The position numbers were made by a program, and so were the translations under genes. From Ignavibacteria bacterium (GTDB lineage Bacteria; Bacteroidota; Ignavibacteria; Ignavibacteriales; Melioribacteraceae): a DNA stretch of 7,210 bases. The notes under the pieces are model-generated. The model saw only the letters and a program-made list of their open reading frames with translations. It was not told the origin of the DNA and searched no databases. Positions 6,606 through 7,210 of the stretch are shown in pieces. The DNA lies in contig DAIEQP010000307.1 of assembly GCA_027347805.1 (NCBI GenBank), forward strand, positions 1 to 7,210. The letters are read 5' to 3'. The number at the start of each line of letters is the position of its first letter. Position 1 is the stretch's first letter.

Positions 6606-6852
6606 TGTAGAATTGGTTGGATTCATAGCTGGAATTTTTGTTGCAACCTCGCTTTTTCCTCAAGTGATTAAATCCTTAAAAACGAAATCAACAAAAGATA
6701 TTTCTATTTCATACAGTATAATTAATTTAATTGGGCAGCTGCTCTGGCTTACTTATGGTGTTCTGATCGGCAGTATTTCATTGATAGCAATGACAGCGCT
6801 TACATTTCTAATGGTTTTAATGATTTTACTTTTGAAGATAAAGTATGGATAA
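6598..6852 (+). CDS. SemiSWEET sugar transporter (MtN3/PQ-loop family)
   Basis: An 84-residue membrane protein with three helices (about 4-24, 37-57 and 60-80), the size and form of a bacterial SemiSWEET, which works as a dimer to let sugars cross the membrane. The PQ motif is at Pro21-Gln22 in LFPQVIKSLKTKSTKDIS, and Trp50 in QLLWLTYG is the conserved sugar-contacting tryptophan of helix 2. The position 16 residues later, where well-studied members have an Asn in helix 3, is Thr66 here. This was aligned by eye and may affect substrate choice. The ATG overlaps the last 8 bases of the upstream gene (stop 6603-6605), so translation is probably coupled. It is the last gene of the run and ends at a hairpin terminator. 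Confidence 0.85.
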   Translation: MNNVELVGFIAGIFVATSLFPQVIKSLKTKSTKDISISYSIINLIGQLLWLTYGVLIGSISLIAMTALTFLMVLMILLLKIKYG

Positions 6853-6885
6853 AAAAAACCCCGGTGTTACCGGGGCTTCTTTATA
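6851..6885. terminator. Bidirectional terminator between convergent genes
   Basis: A perfect 7-pair GC-rich stem, CCCCGGT (6859-6865) and ACCGGGG (6869-6875), closes on a 3-base loop. On its left is an A8 run (6851-6858), which reads as T8 right after the stem on the minus strand: a strong rho-independent terminator for the zinc-ribbon gene. On the plus strand the stem is followed by CTTCTTTA, a weaker T-rich tail that can end the pab/SemiSWEET transcript. The stop codons of both genes lie within or next to it. Confidence 0.88.
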
Positions 6886-7210
6886 ATTCTATTTTTTTAT
6901 TTACTTCTTCGGCAATATCAGGTGAAATTAAAATTCTTCCGCATGATTCGCAGGCAAAAATTCTTTTGTTTCCTTTTATTTCAATTTGTCTTTGTGGCGG
7001 AACAACATTGTGGCATCCGGAACAGGCTGATCGTGTAATTGTTGCAACTGCCTTTCCGCCCAAAGCTTTGCGAATTCTTGAGTAAGTATTGTAATCCGGT
7101 TTTTTTACTCTATGTACAACTTTATCTCTTTTATCTTTTAACCGCGCTTCTTCGCGTTCATTCGCTTTAATGATTTGCTTAAGCTCTGTTTCTTTTTCTT
7201 TTAATTCATC
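6881..7210 (-). CDS. C4-type zinc-ribbon coiled-coil protein (DUF164/CdsZ-like), 5' end beyond the window
   Basis: The frame is open from the right edge down to TAA at 6883-6881, giving the C-terminal 109 residues. The first 40 or so are highly charged (many Lys, Glu, Arg), as in the long helical hairpin of this family. A YSRIRKALGGKAVATI linker then leads to a zinc ribbon with Cys63-Cys66 (CSGC) and Cys87-Cys90 (CESC), joined by NVVPPQRQIEI and closed by GRILI. Together these match the DUF164 C4 zinc-ribbon family. Known members such as Helicobacter HP0958 and chlamydial CdsZ act as nucleic-acid-binding or chaperone-like factors, but most are uncharacterised. A TTG at 7063 is not the start, since the helical part continues well upstream. 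It converges on the SemiSWEET gene and shares its terminator. Confidence 0.87.
   Translation of the reverse strand, partial: DELKEKETELKQIIKANEREEARLKDKRDKVVHRVKKPDYNTYSRIRKALGGKAVATITRSACSGCHNVVPPQRQIEIKGNKRIFACESCGRILISPDIAEEVNKKIEL

Noticed and set aside
6864..7085. Plus-strand open frame opposite the zinc-ribbon gene
   Set aside because: It is the complement of a clearly conserved minus-strand zinc ribbon and has no recognisable protein features.
1..7210. CRISPR array, tRNA, rRNA, insertion sequence or phage/defence island
   Set aside because: No spaced repeats, cloverleaf-like sequences, transposase motifs or flanking inverted repeats were seen. All recognisable genes are metabolic, transport, repair or electron-transfer types.

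Overview
The window is an AT-rich bacterial stretch with tightly packed genes and few good Shine-Dalgarno sites. It most resembles Ignavibacteriota or another Bacteroidota/Chlorobi-group organism. That placement is an inference from a CxxCH multiheme cytochrome of the NapC/NirT-associated type, a signal peptide ending in Ala-Gln, a short PabB/PabC pair and the general codon use. No marker gene in the window proves it.

Layout, left to right: (1) The 3' end of a multiheme c-type cytochrome gene enters from the left edge. (2) A secreted esterase-type alpha/beta hydrolase follows, with its own Shine-Dalgarno site, and ends in a clear hairpin terminator. (3) A new transcript begins with an MlaF-type ABC ATPase, followed after one base by radA from a TTG start. 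The radA frame is interrupted by one in-frame TAA exactly where the conserved Glu of the GHVTKEG motif should be; both sides are otherwise intact. (4) After 33 bases comes a compact run on the same strand: a GNAT acetyltransferase, pabB, pabC (overlapping pabB by 26 bases), a MauE/DoxX membrane protein fused to a thioredoxin-like domain, and a SemiSWEET transporter that overlaps the end of the previous gene. (5) A GC-rich hairpin flanked by an A8 tract and a T-rich stretch separates this run from a convergent minus-strand gene. That gene is a C4-type zinc-ribbon/coiled-coil (DUF164-like) protein, running off the right edge.

Functionally, pabB and pabC together make p-aminobenzoate from chorismate for folate; the glutaminase subunit PabA is not in the window. 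The MauE-thioredoxin fusion is predicted to place both of its cysteine motifs on the periplasmic side, which suggests a disulfide-exchange role. The ABC ATPase has no permease or substrate-binding partner here. All gaps between genes are under 130 bases. I see no tRNA, rRNA, CRISPR array, insertion sequence or phage gene. The most notable feature is the broken or split radA; the rest is largely ordinary genome content in an uncommon arrangement.
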